From CAVVIH01 sp963748295 (GTDB lineage: Bacteria; Acidobacteriota; Vicinamibacteria; Vicinamibacterales; 2-12-FULL-66-21), in the NCBI GenBank assembly GCA_963748295.1, contig CAVVIH010000006.1:1054001-1118000 (forward strand): a stretch of DNA of 64,000 bases, in the 5' to 3' direction. The notes below the pieces were generated by a model, which did not search any database, was not told where the DNA came from, and saw only the letters and a list, made by a program, of their open reading frames with translations. A program made the translations under genes and the position numbers. The first letter of the stretch is position 1. Each line of letters starts with the position of its first letter. This document shows positions 8,677 to 18,542 of this stretch, piece after piece.

Positions 8677-9653
8677 GATGCCGGCAGGTTCTTCGTGACC
8701 TCGATGCCGTCGAACGCCGGTGTGGCGCGGGCGCCGTGCGCCTTGACCCATTCGGCCATCGCCTTCAGCCCGTCCTCGAGCGGCGTCATCGGCCGCGCGC
8801 CAAAGACCCGCGCGAGCTTCTGATGATCCGAGTGCGCGTGGACCACCTCGTGGCGCGCCTCGAGATGCGCGATCCGCGGTTCGCTGCCCATCGCCGCCGC
8901 CACGCGCCGCGCCAGCTCGTTGACCGTGGTCGGCTGATCGGCGCCGATGTTGAACACCTGGTTCCACGCCGCCGGGTTGTCGATCGCCGCGGCCATGATC
9001 GGCGCGACGTCGTCCACGTAGCTGAACGCGCGCGTCTGCTCGCCGTCGCCGAAGATCGTCATCGGCTTCCCCTGCAGGATCTGGTTCATGAAGATGCCGA
9101 CCACGTTGCGATAACGATCGCCGATGTTCTGCCGGGATCCGTAGACGTTGTGCGGGCGGAAGATCATGTAGTCGAGGCCGAACAGCGCGCGCGTGGCGTG
9201 CAGCTCCTGCTCCACGGCGTACTTCGCGATCCCGTACGAGTCTTCCGGCTCCGGCCGCGTCTCCTCGGTCATCGGCAGCGGCGCCCGGCCGTAGACGGCG
9301 ATCGACGAGGTGAACACGAAGCCCTTCACGCCGGTGTTCACCGCCGCGTTGATCAGCGTCACGCTGCCGATCACGTTGTTCGTGTAGTTGAACCGCTTGA
9401 TGAAGTGGCTCAACCCCTCCGCCGCGTAGGCGGCGAGATGATACACGTAGTCGAAACGCCCGGCGGCGAACAGATCCTTCACCACCGCGTCGTCGGTCAC
9501 GCTGCCCTCGACGAACCGCGCGGCGGCGGGCACGTTCGAGCGGAAGCCGCCGCTGAGATCGTCGAGCACCGTCACGTCATGCCGCCGGGCGATCAGCGCG
9601 TCCGCGACGTGCGAGCCGATGAACCCAGCGCCGCCGGTCACCAGTATGCGCAC
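8661..9653 (-). CDS. NAD-dependent sugar-nucleotide epimerase/dehydratase (extended SDR)
   Basis: 330 residues from GTG at 9653, which shares a base with the TAG stop of the upstream zinc-ribbon gene. The NAD-binding motif is ILVTGGAGFIGSHVADAL. The catalytic triad is FTSSIAVYG (Ser) and SYGIAKYAVE (YxxxK). Substrate-side motifs RPHNVYG and FSYVDDVAPIM follow. It resembles UDP-glucose 4-epimerase (GalE/WbpP-like) enzymes and probably supplies a sugar nucleotide for the following glycosyltransferases. The 695-codon open frame at 8661-10748 that joins it to the zinc-ribbon protein is an artefact of a frameshift in the latter. Confidence 0.9.
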   Translation of the reverse strand: MRILVTGGAGFIGSHVADALIARRHDVTVLDDLSGGFRSNVPAAARFVEGSVTDDAVVKDLFAAGRFDYVYHLAAYAAEGLSHFIKRFNYTNNVIGSVTLINAAVNTGVKGFVFTSSIAVYGRAPLPMTEETRPEPEDSYGIAKYAVEQELHATRALFGLDYMIFRPHNVYGSRQNIGDRYRNVVGIFMNQILQGKPMTIFGDGEQTRAFSYVDDVAPIMAAAIDNPAAWNQVFNIGADQPTTVNELARRVAAAMGSEPRIAHLEARHEVVHAHSDHQKLARVFGARPMTPLEDGLKAMAEWVKAHGARATPAFDGIEVTKNLPASWRSS

Positions 9654-10748
9654 TACTGATCCTGAAGCATGAGGACGAAGATGAGCACGATGATCGCAGC
9701 CAGCACGAGCAGCGCGATCTTGACCCAGCTTTTCGGGTACTCGCCGGCCATCTGGCCGGTGTAGCCATTCACCAGCAGCTGAAACGCCTGCGCCCTGAAG
9801 TTGTACGTCAACAGCCAGATGGGCACGAGGATGTGCTTGAACGTCTGCCCGGAAAACCTCGGACTGATATTGAGGTTGCGGTAGGTGTCGCCCGGAATCT
9901 GCGCGGCGCACATCTCGCGGAGCCGCTCGGTCATCTGCGCCTGGCTCTGCTGCGCCGCATCCGCGAGCACGATTTGGTACTGCTCGACGACGAAGCCCGA
10001 CACATACGCGGTGCTGTAGGGCACGAGGTCGCCGGTCGGAAACGGCTCGACGCCGCGGAGCAGCGCGTGCGAAACGCCGGTGGTTCCAGGCACTGGCTCG
10101 TCGTCGAAGAAGTGCCGCACCTCTCCCGCCGCCGGCTCCCAGCGCACGTGGCGGACCTGGCGCGTCTGCGTCCGGCCTTGATTGTCCCGGTAGGTCTCGG
10201 TCGTGTAGTAGTAGTGGCCCGCGTCGGCGGTCCACGGGCAGACCGCATGCGCATCGAACGTCCAGTACCGGAATATAAATGCCGTGGACTCGATCGACCA
10301 GCGCGCGTCGCTTGAGCGCGTTGGGCGCCAGCCACTTGCTCGCATACCACTGACGGATGCGTTCGCGGACCTGTGTCTCGGGGACCTTGAAGGCCAGCAG
10401 GCTCTGCGGACGGATCGGCGCCTTGATCGCCTGGTAATCCACCAGCGCCGGCGATCCGCAGAAGTCGCAGTTCTGCCCGACGCGCTCAGGATCGAACACC
10501 GAGACCGCCTTGCAGCTCTGGCACTGGACGGTGCGCTTCTCGGCCTGCCAGCCGCGCTGCTCGTCGGGCAGCTCGCGCAGCGCCTTGACGAGATCGAGCT
10601 CCTGGATCACGCCGGTAGCCGGATCGATGCTGAACGGCGTGCTGGTTCCGCAGAACGGGCAGACGAGCAGCTGTTTCGTCGGATCCCATTCCGCCTGCGC
10701 GCCGCAGCCCGCGCAGGGGTACTTGTTCAGCGCGCTGACGTCGGTCAT
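9653..10748 (-). pseudogene. YdjG-like zinc-ribbon membrane protein, single frameshift
   Basis: Starts MTDVSALNKYPCAGCGAQAE with two zinc ribbons: CAGC...CPFC (residues about 12-33) and CQSC...CDFC (about 75-100). The frame then breaks at about 10268-10272, where an extra G after IYIP shifts it; the continuation (YWTFDAHAVCPWTADAGHYY) is in another frame. It ends with one C-terminal membrane helix (IALLVLAAIIVLIFVLML). The central part (HFFDDEPVPGT, QIPGDTYRNL, KHILVPIWLLTY) is typical of B. subtilis YdjG-type proteins. Its start follows the stop of the SPFH gene without a gap. In Bacillus, YdjG and YdjI belong to the PspA-linked ydjFGHI operon. Probably a sequencing indel. Confidence 0.8.
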
Positions 10749-11795
10749 CTACCGCGCGAGATATTCGTCGAGCGCGCTGCGCTTGATGCGATAGGCCGAG
10801 CCGATTTTCTTCGCTGACAGCTCGCCCGCTTCGATGATCGACATGACGTCTGCTTCGGTGACGCCCAGCGCCTTGGCGACGTCGGCCGGCCCGAGCAGAT
10901 CCGGCAGCGTCACAGCGGACGACGCGGCCGATGCCGCCGCCGCTGACGGCATGCCCTGCTGCTGCATGATCTGCTGCGCGATCGACAGTCCCACCGCCAG
11001 CTCGGTCGCCGCGCCGCCGGATCCGCCGCCCTTCTCCATGCCCTGCGCCATCTGGAACTTCACGTAGTCGTTCAGATTGCCGACCGCGGCCATGCTCGAT
11101 CGCTTGTCGACCGCCTGCTCGACCTCCGGCGGCACCGACACGTTCTCGACAATGAAGCTCGAAACCTCGAGGCCGTACTTCGCGCTGATCACCGGGTTGA
11201 TCAGCGGCAGCAGCGCCTGGCCGAGCTCCGAATAGCGGCTGGCGACATCGAAGACCGGAATGTGCGCCTGCGCGAGCGCTTCGGCAAAGACGCTGACCAC
11301 CCGCGAGCGCATCGTCTCGGCAAACTCGTCGAGCCGGAAATTGTGATCGGAGCCGGCAACTTCCTTGAGGAAGACCTTCGGCTCGGTGATCCGGAAGTCG
11401 TACGTCCCGAACGCGCGGACGCGGACGATGCCGAGATCGTTGTCGCGCATCATCACGGGATTGGCGGTGCCCCACTTGTTGCCGGTGAAGAGCCGGGTGT
11501 TCAGGTAGTAGACGTCGGCCTTGAACGGCGAGTTGAAGCCGTACTTCCAGGACTTCAGCTTTGTGAGGACCGGAATGTTGTCGGTGGTGAGCGTGTGCTT
11601 GCCCGGCCCGAAGGTGTCGCCGAACTCGCCGACGTAGACGAACTGCACGTGCTGCGACTCCCGGACGATCAGCTGCGCGCCGTTCTTGATCGCCTTGTCG
11701 TCGTCGGGAAACCGGTACGACAACGTGTCGCGGGAATCATCGGTCCACTCGATGATGTCGATCAGCTCGCCCTTGATAAAGTCCATCAACCCCAT
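10749..11795 (-). CDS. YdjI-like SPFH-domain protein with a C-terminal excisionase-type helix-turn-helix
   Basis: 348 residues from the ATG at 11795, with GGAG six bases upstream (a TTG at 11807 is also in frame). Residues 1-255 are a soluble SPFH domain of the YdjI/'virion core' type (MGLMDFIKGELIDIIEW, VRESQHVQFVYVGEFGDTF, RAFGTYDFRI, SFIVENVSVPPEVEQ). A glycine/alanine-rich low-complexity linker (about 255-298) follows. Residues 300-348 (LLGPADVAKALGVTEADVMS, IKRSALDEYLAR) look like an excisionase/MerR-type winged helix. There is no membrane anchor; the paired zinc-ribbon protein has one. The pair is likely a membrane-stress module. Confidence 0.87.
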   Translation of the reverse strand: MGLMDFIKGELIDIIEWTDDSRDTLSYRFPDDDKAIKNGAQLIVRESQHVQFVYVGEFGDTFGPGKHTLTTDNIPVLTKLKSWKYGFNSPFKADVYYLNTRLFTGNKWGTANPVMMRDNDLGIVRVRAFGTYDFRITEPKVFLKEVAGSDHNFRLDEFAETMRSRVVSVFAEALAQAHIPVFDVASRYSELGQALLPLINPVISAKYGLEVSSFIVENVSVPPEVEQAVDKRSSMAAVGNLNDYVKFQMAQGMEKGGGSGGAATELAVGLSIAQQIMQQQGMPSAAAASAASSAVTLPDLLGPADVAKALGVTEADVMSIIEAGELSAKKIGSAYRIKRSALDEYLAR

Positions 11796-11806
11796 CGTGT
11801 GCTCCA

Positions 11807-11862
11807 ATCAGCAAGCAGCCATCAGCTGTCAGCTATCAGCCGTCAGCTATCAGCAATCGACA
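11807..11862. repeat. Heptanucleotide array, ATCAGCT/GTCAGCT word
   Basis: Exactly eight 7-bp units in register: ATCAGCA, AGCAGCC, ATCAGCT, GTCAGCT, ATCAGCC, GTCAGCT, ATCAGCA, ATCGACA. It lies 11 bases upstream of the SPFH start codon. The same word family occurs at 18543-18635, 29806-29896 and 30721-30758. Confidence 0.85.
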
Positions 11863-11897
11863 TATTCTACAGTGGCAAATAGAGGCGCTTTTCCGTG

Positions 11898-11919
11898 GCT
11901 TCCGCCTTAAGGCGGAAGC
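11898..11919. repeat. Perfect 22-bp palindrome between msrB and the SPFH gene
   Basis: GCTTCCGCCTT followed directly by its reverse complement AAGGCGGAAGC. It is followed by CTAC and then, up to the msrB stop, by two units of the GCACGTA/GCACCTA heptad read on the minus strand; the TAG stop of msrB lies within them. It resembles the arms of the inverted repeat at 61957-62034, which also end in GCTAC. It may act as a terminator or be a small mobile repeat. Confidence 0.7.
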
Positions 11920-11936
11920 TACACGTCCTGTAGGTG

Positions 11937-12347
11937 CTACGTGCTCGGATCGAAATTCAGGGCGACGCCGTTGATGCAGTAGCGCAGGCCGGTCGGCGGC
12001 GGACCGTCCTCGAACACGTGCCCGAGATGGCCGCCGCAGCGGCTGCAGTGCACTTCGGTGCGCGCCATGAAGTGGCTGCGATCCTCGGTCGTGCCGATCG
12101 ATCCTTCGATCGGCGCGAAAAAGCTCGGCCACCCGGTTCCGCTCTCGAACTTCCGATCCGCGACGAACACGGGCTGGCCGCAGGCGACGCAGCGGAAAGT
12201 GCCGGGGCGCTTCTCGCTCAGCAGCGCGCACGAGCCTGGACGCTCGGTGCCGTGCCGCCGCAGCACCTGGTACTGCTCGGGCGTCAGCAGCCGGCGCCAT
12301 TCCTCGTCTGACTTCGTCACCGGGAATTCTTCAACTTTTTCGGCCAT
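11937..12347 (-). CDS. msrB: Peptide-methionine (R)-S-oxide reductase
   Basis: 136 residues from the ATG at 12347 (MAEKVEEFPVTKSDEEWRRL); six codons further upstream are also open. Zinc-binding cysteine pairs are CVAC and CSRC. The catalytic cysteine is in RYCINGVALNF near the C-terminus. Signatures SGTGWPSFFAPI and HLGHVFEDGPPPTGLRYC are complete. It reduces the R epimer of methionine sulfoxide and complements MsrA encoded at 4988-5647. No signal peptide, so cytoplasmic. Confidence 0.96.
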   Translation of the reverse strand: MAEKVEEFPVTKSDEEWRRLLTPEQYQVLRRHGTERPGSCALLSEKRPGTFRCVACGQPVFVADRKFESGTGWPSFFAPIEGSIGTTEDRSHFMARTEVHCSRCGGHLGHVFEDGPPPTGLRYCINGVALNFDPST

Positions 12348-12371
12348 ATCGTTCCTCGGACCCATTCTCTC

Positions 12372-13967
12372 TCACTTCGGGGTCAGGGCCTTGCCGACGT
12401 CGAGGCCGAACTGCGGGTGGCTGCGCGTGCCGCGGACTTTGATCGGCAGGACGGCGCCGGCTTTCCCTTTGCGGAACAGCGGGTCGACGACCTTCAGAAA
12501 GAACGATTTTATCCCTCCTCCAGCCGCCTCGGAGATCGTCGCCTTCATCTCGAGCGTGCCGTCGAACGCGAGCTGCTCGGACTTCAGCCCGTAGGTGCCC
12601 TGCAGCTTGACGGTCGCTCCGGGAATCGCGAACTGGAGGTCGGAGAACGACATCGAGGCGTGCCGCAGCTTGAAGCGGCCGCTCAGGCCCGACGTCACGT
12701 TGGAGCCGACCGAAGCGCCGTCCTCGCCGCTGGCGCGCTTGCTCATGCCGGTCAGCTTCTCCTGGACGGTGCGATCGGTAAACCGCCCGTCGACGTCGAA
12801 TTCGCCGGCGAGAATCAACTTGTCCACGACGTCGGCCTCACCCGGAGGCAGCGTGAAATCGGCGTGCAGCGCGATGTCGCCGACCATCGGCGGCTCTTTC
12901 GACTTGACGCTGAGCCGCATCAGATCCTCGATCCGCCCCTTGTCGATCTTCACGTGGAGCTTGACGGTGTGTCCTTTGACGCCGGGCGTGCGGGTGACGG
13001 CCCCCTTCGCGTGGAGCGACGTCTTCAGGAACGTCGCGTAGACGTCGTTCAGATAGGTGTCGCCGTCCGTGCCGTCCACGACCGCCTGAAACCGCGTCTC
13101 GAGCGGCACGGGCTGATCGGAGATGTCGATGCGAAAGTCAGGCGTCCTCGTTTCGCCCATCACCGCGATCTTCTCGAGCTGTCCGCCGAACTCACCCCAG
13201 GAATCCAGCATGCCGGCGATGCCCTTGATCGTCGACAGGTCCGCGCCGTTGAACGTGTAGCGCCCATTGAGCGGGGTGGCGCCCGGCGCGAACTTCTGCC
13301 ACGGGCCGAACTGCCCTTCGGTGTGAATCATGCCGCGCGGCGTCGGGTTCGTCAGCTGCGCCTTGAAGGGAATCTTCTCCGCGACGCCGAGCGACAGCAT
13401 TTCGAGCTCGTGAATCTCGAACAGCTTCGGCGACTTTCCCGCCTGCCGCGGAATGATGCGCAGCTCGGCGTCGTTGGCGATCAGGCGTTCGATGATGAAG
13501 GGGGACTGTCCGGGCGCTGGGCGCTCGGCGCTGGGCGCTGGGGGATTAGGAGCGGGGTTGTCCGTGCCAGCGGTGGCTGCCGGCTTGTCGGGGCGATCGA
13601 CCTTGAACCCTCCCGGCGGAATGTTGATCTGCAGGCCGCTGACGACGACGGTGCGAAACCGCCGCGGCCGGCTCAGGAGGCCGAAGATGCCGCCTTCGAT
13701 CCGGAACGCGTCCACCTTGACGAGCGGAGGAACGTCCTTGCGGCCGGCGTGGCGAATCACCAGGCCCTGCCCCTGAATCGTGACGGTGGGAAACGTATCG
13801 ACGCTGAACCAGCTCAGCTCGACCTCGCTGTCGAGGCGATCGGCGAGCGTATCCACGACCATCGCCCGCAGCGTCGCGGTGCGGGAGCCCGCGCTGGCGA
13901 TGATTGTCAATACGACGAGGGTGCCGCCGACGCCGATCGCTGCCCAGCGGGCTATCTTCCAGAACAT
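12372..13967 (-). CDS. AsmA-family envelope protein
   Basis: 531 residues with one N-terminal membrane anchor (about residues 10-28, IGVGGTLVVLTIIASAG) and an elongated beta-rich remainder. The N-terminal AsmA signature is the stretch ADRLDSEVELSWFSVDTFPT and IEGGIFGLLSRPRRFRTVVV. The C-terminal part ends FGLDVGKALTPK, as in AsmA_2/DUF748-type proteins. These proteins act in the periplasm in outer-membrane lipid homeostasis. A proline/alanine-rich insert (about 143-160, NPAPNPPAPSAERPAPG) is encoded by a heptad array (13512-13539). It stands alone between msrB and the molybdoenzyme genes. Confidence 0.8.
   Translation of the reverse strand: MFWKIARWAAIGVGGTLVVLTIIASAGSRTATLRAMVVDTLADRLDSEVELSWFSVDTFPTVTIQGQGLVIRHAGRKDVPPLVKVDAFRIEGGIFGLLSRPRRFRTVVVSGLQINIPPGGFKVDRPDKPAATAGTDNPAPNPPAPSAERPAPGQSPFIIERLIANDAELRIIPRQAGKSPKLFEIHELEMLSLGVAEKIPFKAQLTNPTPRGMIHTEGQFGPWQKFAPGATPLNGRYTFNGADLSTIKGIAGMLDSWGEFGGQLEKIAVMGETRTPDFRIDISDQPVPLETRFQAVVDGTDGDTYLNDVYATFLKTSLHAKGAVTRTPGVKGHTVKLHVKIDKGRIEDLMRLSVKSKEPPMVGDIALHADFTLPPGEADVVDKLILAGEFDVDGRFTDRTVQEKLTGMSKRASGEDGASVGSNVTSGLSGRFKLRHASMSFSDLQFAIPGATVKLQGTYGLKSEQLAFDGTLEMKATISEAAGGGIKSFFLKVVDPLFRKGKAGAVLPIKVRGTRSHPQFGLDVGKALTPK
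13512..13539. repeat. Heptad array GGGCGCT x4 inside the AsmA-like gene
   Basis: Units GGGCGCT, GGGCGCT, CGGCGCT, GGGCGCT, then GGGGGATTAGGAGCGGG. It lies inside the reading frame and, on the coding strand, produces the low-complexity proline/alanine segment. Seven-base units shift frame each copy, so the encoded peptide is not a simple repeat. Confidence 0.7.
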
Positions 13968-14010
13968 ACGATGAGCTTATGCAGGCGCACTGCCAACGTT
14001 CAGCCAGTCT

Positions 14011-14864
<854 letters not shown>

Positions 14865-14868
<4 letters not shown>

Positions 14869-15347
14869 CGGGCCCCGGCCGGATCGCCGCATGCGCGGAC
14901 GACCGCTTCGAAGATGCGCATGTACCCGGTGCACCGGCACAGGTTGCCGGCAAGCCCTCGGCGGATGTCTTCCGCGGTCGGCCGTGGATGCTCCTCGAGC
15001 AGGCTGATTGCGGCGAGGATCATCCCGGGCGTGCAGATGCCGCACTGCGCGCCGCCGTGCGCGATGAATGCGTCCTGGACGTCGTGGAGCCGGCCGCCGA
15101 TCGCGACGCCTTCGATCGTCGTGATCGAGCTGCCTTCGACCTGCGCGAGCGGCACGAGGCAGCTGTTCACCAGGTCGCCGTCCAGCAGCACGGCGCAGGC
15201 GCCGCATTCGCCTTCGCCGCACCCTTCCTTCGTGCCGGTGAGCCGCAGCTGATGACGAAGGACATCGAGCAGGCGCTCCATGGGAAGCCCCTGGACCGAC
15301 ACGGGCTCGCCGTTCACAGTCACCGACACGGTTATGGGATTCGTCAT
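14865..15347 (-). CDS. Xanthine dehydrogenase-type oxidoreductase, 2Fe-2S subunit
   Basis: 160 residues from the ATG at 15347, which overlaps the stop of the molybdenum subunit gene (ATGA). Plant-type 2Fe-2S cluster ligands are CGEGECGAC...C (about residues 43-63). The C-terminal all-helical 2Fe-2S domain has CGICTPGM and LCRCTGYMRI. The length and motif order are those of the small subunit of the xanthine oxidase family. It relays electrons from the molybdenum site to FAD. Confidence 0.95.
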
Positions 15348-17551
15348 GCGTTCATCAGCATCATCAGTCGTTCGGGCGTGATCGGAATCGAACGGACATC
15401 CGCGCCCGTCGCATGCGCGACAGCGTTCGCGATTGCGGGTGCCGGGCCGTCCATCGGCAGCTCGCCGATGCCTTTCGCGCCGGCCGGGCCATGCGCGTAC
15501 GGACGCTCCTCGAACTGCACACGGATGTCGGGAAGATCGAGAGACGTCGGCATGATGTAGTTCGTCATCTGCGCGTTGGCCATCCGGCCGTCGCGCCAGA
15601 CGACGTCCTCGGACAGCGCCCAGCCGATGGCCTGCGCCACGCCGCCTTCGATCTGTCCCGCCGCGAGCGTGGGATTGATCACCTTCCCCACTTCCTGCAC
15701 GGCAACGAAATCGTCGACGCGCACTTCGCACGTCGTGAGATCCACCGACACTTCGGCCACGTAGACCGCCCATGCATACGTGCCGTAAGCATCGCCTTCG
15801 TACTTCGTGTCGTCCCACTTGAGCCCTTCGGGCGCGCGATACTGCGCCGACGCGCGAAGCGGTCCGACGGTGCTGATGTATTGCGCGCACGCGCGGCTGA
15901 AATCCGCGGGCGAATACCCGTCGTCCAGCAAGTTCGCGTCGGCGAGCGTGCGGCGCAGGCCGCGCGCGGCGGTCTCGACCAGCTTGCCGACGACCATGCA
16001 CGTTCGCGAGGCAACCGTCGGGCCGCTGTTGGGCACCACCGAGGTGTCGGGCTGCACGATCGTGATGTGCTCGAGCGGAAGCGCGAGCGCGTCAGCCGCG
16101 ATCTGCGTGAAGACCGTGTTCGTGCCCTGGCCGATTTCGGTGTTCGATGAAAGCACGCGGACCTGGCCCGCCGCGTCGGCGTCGACGATCACGACCGACG
16201 CGAGATGATCCTCGCCCGAGCCGGTGAAGCCCGCACCATGCATGAAGGCGGCGAAGCCGATCCCTTTTCTGATTCGGCCGGTGTTCTGCGCGCTGAACTG
16301 GGCGCGGCGCGCGTGATAGTTCGACAGCGCGAGCGCGCGATCGAGCAGGCCGTCCATGTCGATCGGTTCGCGCATCACCTGCCCGACGGCGCTCGTCTCG
16401 CCGGTGCGGATGAAGTTGCGGCGGCGGAACTCTTCGGGCGTGAGCCCGGCCGCGTCGGCGACGCGGTCGAAGTGGCGCTCGAGCGCGAACAGACTCTGCG
16501 GTGCGCCAAAGCCGCGAAACGCGCCGTGCGGCGGCGTGTTGGTCGCCACCGCGCGTCCCTTCATGCGGACGTTCGGACAGTAATACGGGCCGACGGCGTG
16601 GATGGTACCGCGCGAGAGCACGACCGGCGACAACGTGCAGTACGCGCCGCCATCGATGACGAAATCGACCTCCATCGCCAGCAGGCGTCCGTCCTCCGCG
16701 ATCGCGGTGCGGTGCCGCGTCCGCGAGGGATGGCGTTTGGTGGTCGCCACCATGTCCTCGGCTCTGTCGTACAGCAGCTTGACCGGGCGCCCGGACTTCC
16801 ACGCGAGCAGCGCGGCATGACCGGCGATGACCGACGGATATTCCTCCTTCCCGCCGAACCCGCCGCCGGTTTCCATCTGGACGACCCTGATCTTCTCGTC
16901 AGGAAGTGAGAACAGCGACTTCAGCGCGTTGTGGATGTAGTACGGACACTGCATCGATCCCCAGACGCTGACGCTGTCCGATCCGCTCGTCAGCGCCAGC
17001 ATCCCGTTCGGCTCGATATAGAGCTGCTCCTGCGCGCCGGTGTGGTACTCGCCTTCGACGACGAGATGCGCCTGCGACCAGGCGCTGTCCACGTCGCCGC
17101 GCCCAACCGTGTACGACTTGAAGATGTTGTCCGTGCCCCAGATCACCTCCCGGGCGGCCAGCCCGTCATCGATCGTCAGAACGGCGGGCAACGGATCGAT
17201 GTGCACGATCACACTTCGCCGGGCTTCCTCCAGCAGGTAACGGTCGTGATGGGCGAGCAGGACGATGGGCTCTTCGGCGTGGTTCACCACGCCGTCGGCA
17301 AGGTAAGGCTGATCGTCGACGATCAGTGCGACGCGGTTGGAGCCGGGAACGTCGGCGGCGGTGACGACCGTGAACTCGGACCACGGAATCGAGCCGCCGT
17401 ACTCGATACGCCGGATGGTGCCGCGCGGCACGGGACTGCGGACCGTCGCGCCGTACAGCATCCCCGGAAACACCACGTCGTCAACGTAGCGCGCCTCTCC
17501 GGTGACCTTCGAGCGCCCCTCTCGACGCGGCACCGCCTGGCCGACAGACAT
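15344..17551 (-). CDS. Xanthine dehydrogenase-type oxidoreductase, molybdopterin-binding subunit
   Basis: 735 residues. N-terminal ald/xan hammerhead domain (residues about 15-120, GEARYVDDVVFPGMLYGATV). Molybdenum-cofactor motifs are METGGGFGGKEEYPSVIAGH, GAFRGFGAPQSL and NTEIGQGTNTVFTQIAADAL. The catalytic glutamate is in AGAKGIGELPMDGPAPA near the C-terminus. Family members oxidise purines, aldehydes or nicotinate, and the motifs alone do not fix the substrate. The urate-degrading genes at 62-64 kb make a hypoxanthine/xanthine role attractive. No XdhC-type maturation factor is adjacent. The ATG at 17551 follows a heptad array directly. Confidence 0.92.
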   Translation of the reverse strand: MSVGQAVPRREGRSKVTGEARYVDDVVFPGMLYGATVRSPVPRGTIRRIEYGGSIPWSEFTVVTAADVPGSNRVALIVDDQPYLADGVVNHAEEPIVLLAHHDRYLLEEARRSVIVHIDPLPAVLTIDDGLAAREVIWGTDNIFKSYTVGRGDVDSAWSQAHLVVEGEYHTGAQEQLYIEPNGMLALTSGSDSVSVWGSMQCPYYIHNALKSLFSLPDEKIRVVQMETGGGFGGKEEYPSVIAGHAALLAWKSGRPVKLLYDRAEDMVATTKRHPSRTRHRTAIAEDGRLLAMEVDFVIDGGAYCTLSPVVLSRGTIHAVGPYYCPNVRMKGRAVATNTPPHGAFRGFGAPQSLFALERHFDRVADAAGLTPEEFRRRNFIRTGETSAVGQVMREPIDMDGLLDRALALSNYHARRAQFSAQNTGRIRKGIGFAAFMHGAGFTGSGEDHLASVVIVDADAAGQVRVLSSNTEIGQGTNTVFTQIAADALALPLEHITIVQPDTSVVPNSGPTVASRTCMVVGKLVETAARGLRRTLADANLLDDGYSPADFSRACAQYISTVGPLRASAQYRAPEGLKWDDTKYEGDAYGTYAWAVYVAEVSVDLTTCEVRVDDFVAVQEVGKVINPTLAAGQIEGGVAQAIGWALSEDVVWRDGRMANAQMTNYIMPTSLDLPDIRVQFEERPYAHGPAGAKGIGELPMDGPAPAIANAVAHATGADVRSIPITPERLMMLMNA

Positions 17552-17564
17552 GGGTCAGGATCTT

Positions 17565-17646
17565 AACTCCCAAAAATACCACCAACTCCCACACTCCCAA
17601 GGTTTTGGGAGTTGGGCTTTTTGGGAGGGGCTTTGGGAGTTGGGAG
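17565..17646. repeat. Heptanucleotide array, AACTCCC word, both orientations
   Basis: AACTCCC units, then CACTCCC and AAGG, then the reverse-complement form TTGGGAGTTGGG. The array fills the gap between the stop of the YpfJ-like gene (minus, 17647) and the XDH start (17551). The TAA stop of the YpfJ-like gene reads into the array as TAACTCCC. Read on the minus strand the inverted parts form a stem followed by a T-run (TATTTTTGGG), so it may work as a terminator. Same word family at 27164-27229 and 56428-56545. Confidence 0.8.
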
Positions 17647-18507
17647 TTATCTGAAAGTATCGCACTGACGAGGATCGCCGCTTTCGAAACCGCGGCGGAA
17701 CCACTCGACGCGCTGCTGGGAGCTCCCGTGAGTAAAGCTTTCGGGCGCCACGCGGCCGCCGCCCTGACGCTGGAGGCGGTCGTCGCCGATCGCCGCCGCG
17801 GCGTTCAGGCCCTCTTCGAGATCGTCGGATTCGAGCTCGACTTTCCCCTGCGCCGCGCGTCCGCTCTGCGACGCCCGGTGGCCCCAGACGCCGGCGTAGC
17901 AGTCGGCCTGCAGCTCCATGCGGACCGACAGCTGGTTCGCCTGATCGGGACGCGACTCCTGCGCTTGACGGAGCTTGCCCTCTAACCCGGTGATCGTCTG
18001 CACGTGATGACCGACTTCGTGTGCGACGACATAGGCCTGCGCAAAATCCCCTGGCGCGCGGAAGCGCTGCCGCAGCTCGCTGAAGAAGCTCAGATCGAGA
18101 TAGACACGGTGATCCGCGGGGCAGTAGAAGGGACCGGTCGCGCTCTGTCCGAACCCGCACCCGGATTGAATCGCGTCGCGAAACAGGCGAACCGCGGTGG
18201 GACTGTATTGGCCGCCGAGATGGGCCTGCCACGTTTCCTGGAGGTCCGCCATCACGGCGTCGACGAAATCAACCGTCTTTTCTTCGTCCGGTGTCGAGGC
18301 GACTGAGCCCCCCGTACCTACACTCTCGGTCGGCGGACCGGCGCCGGGCTCGCTGACCAGCGACAGGAAGTCAACGCCCGTCAGCCAACTGAGCAATAAG
18401 ACGACGAGCAGGCCGCCCAGACCGAGGCCGCCCATCCTCATGACCCCGCCCCCGGTGCTTCCCCGGTAGTCCTCGATATTGCCGCGATCGCCTGGTGTCC
18501 ATTTCAT
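17647..18507 (-). CDS. Neutral zinc metallopeptidase, YpfJ family
   Basis: 286 residues. N-terminal MKWTPGDRGNIEDYRG is the family's conserved start. One membrane segment follows (GLGGLLVVLLLSWLTGV, about 28-45), then a low-complexity linker and the zincin domain. The metal motif is VVAHEVGHHVQTITG (HExxH variant HEVGHH), with the downstream third ligand region RMELQADCYAGVWGH. A cytoplasmic stub with an exported catalytic domain is likely. Substrate unknown for the whole family. Complete and of normal length. Confidence 0.9.
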   Translation of the reverse strand: MKWTPGDRGNIEDYRGSTGGGVMRMGGLGLGGLLVVLLLSWLTGVDFLSLVSEPGAGPPTESVGTGGSVASTPDEEKTVDFVDAVMADLQETWQAHLGGQYSPTAVRLFRDAIQSGCGFGQSATGPFYCPADHRVYLDLSFFSELRQRFRAPGDFAQAYVVAHEVGHHVQTITGLEGKLRQAQESRPDQANQLSVRMELQADCYAGVWGHRASQSGRAAQGKVELESDDLEEGLNAAAAIGDDRLQRQGGGRVAPESFTHGSSQQRVEWFRRGFESGDPRQCDTFR

Positions 18508-18542
18508 AGCTTCAGACCTCGGCTGAAACCGAGTGCAATTCG

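Noticed and set aside
8661..10748. A 695-residue zinc-ribbon/epimerase fusion protein
   Set aside because: The middle portion has no family similarity and is out of frame. The zinc-ribbon protein continues in a different frame down to its own stop at 9653, and the epimerase has its own GTG start.
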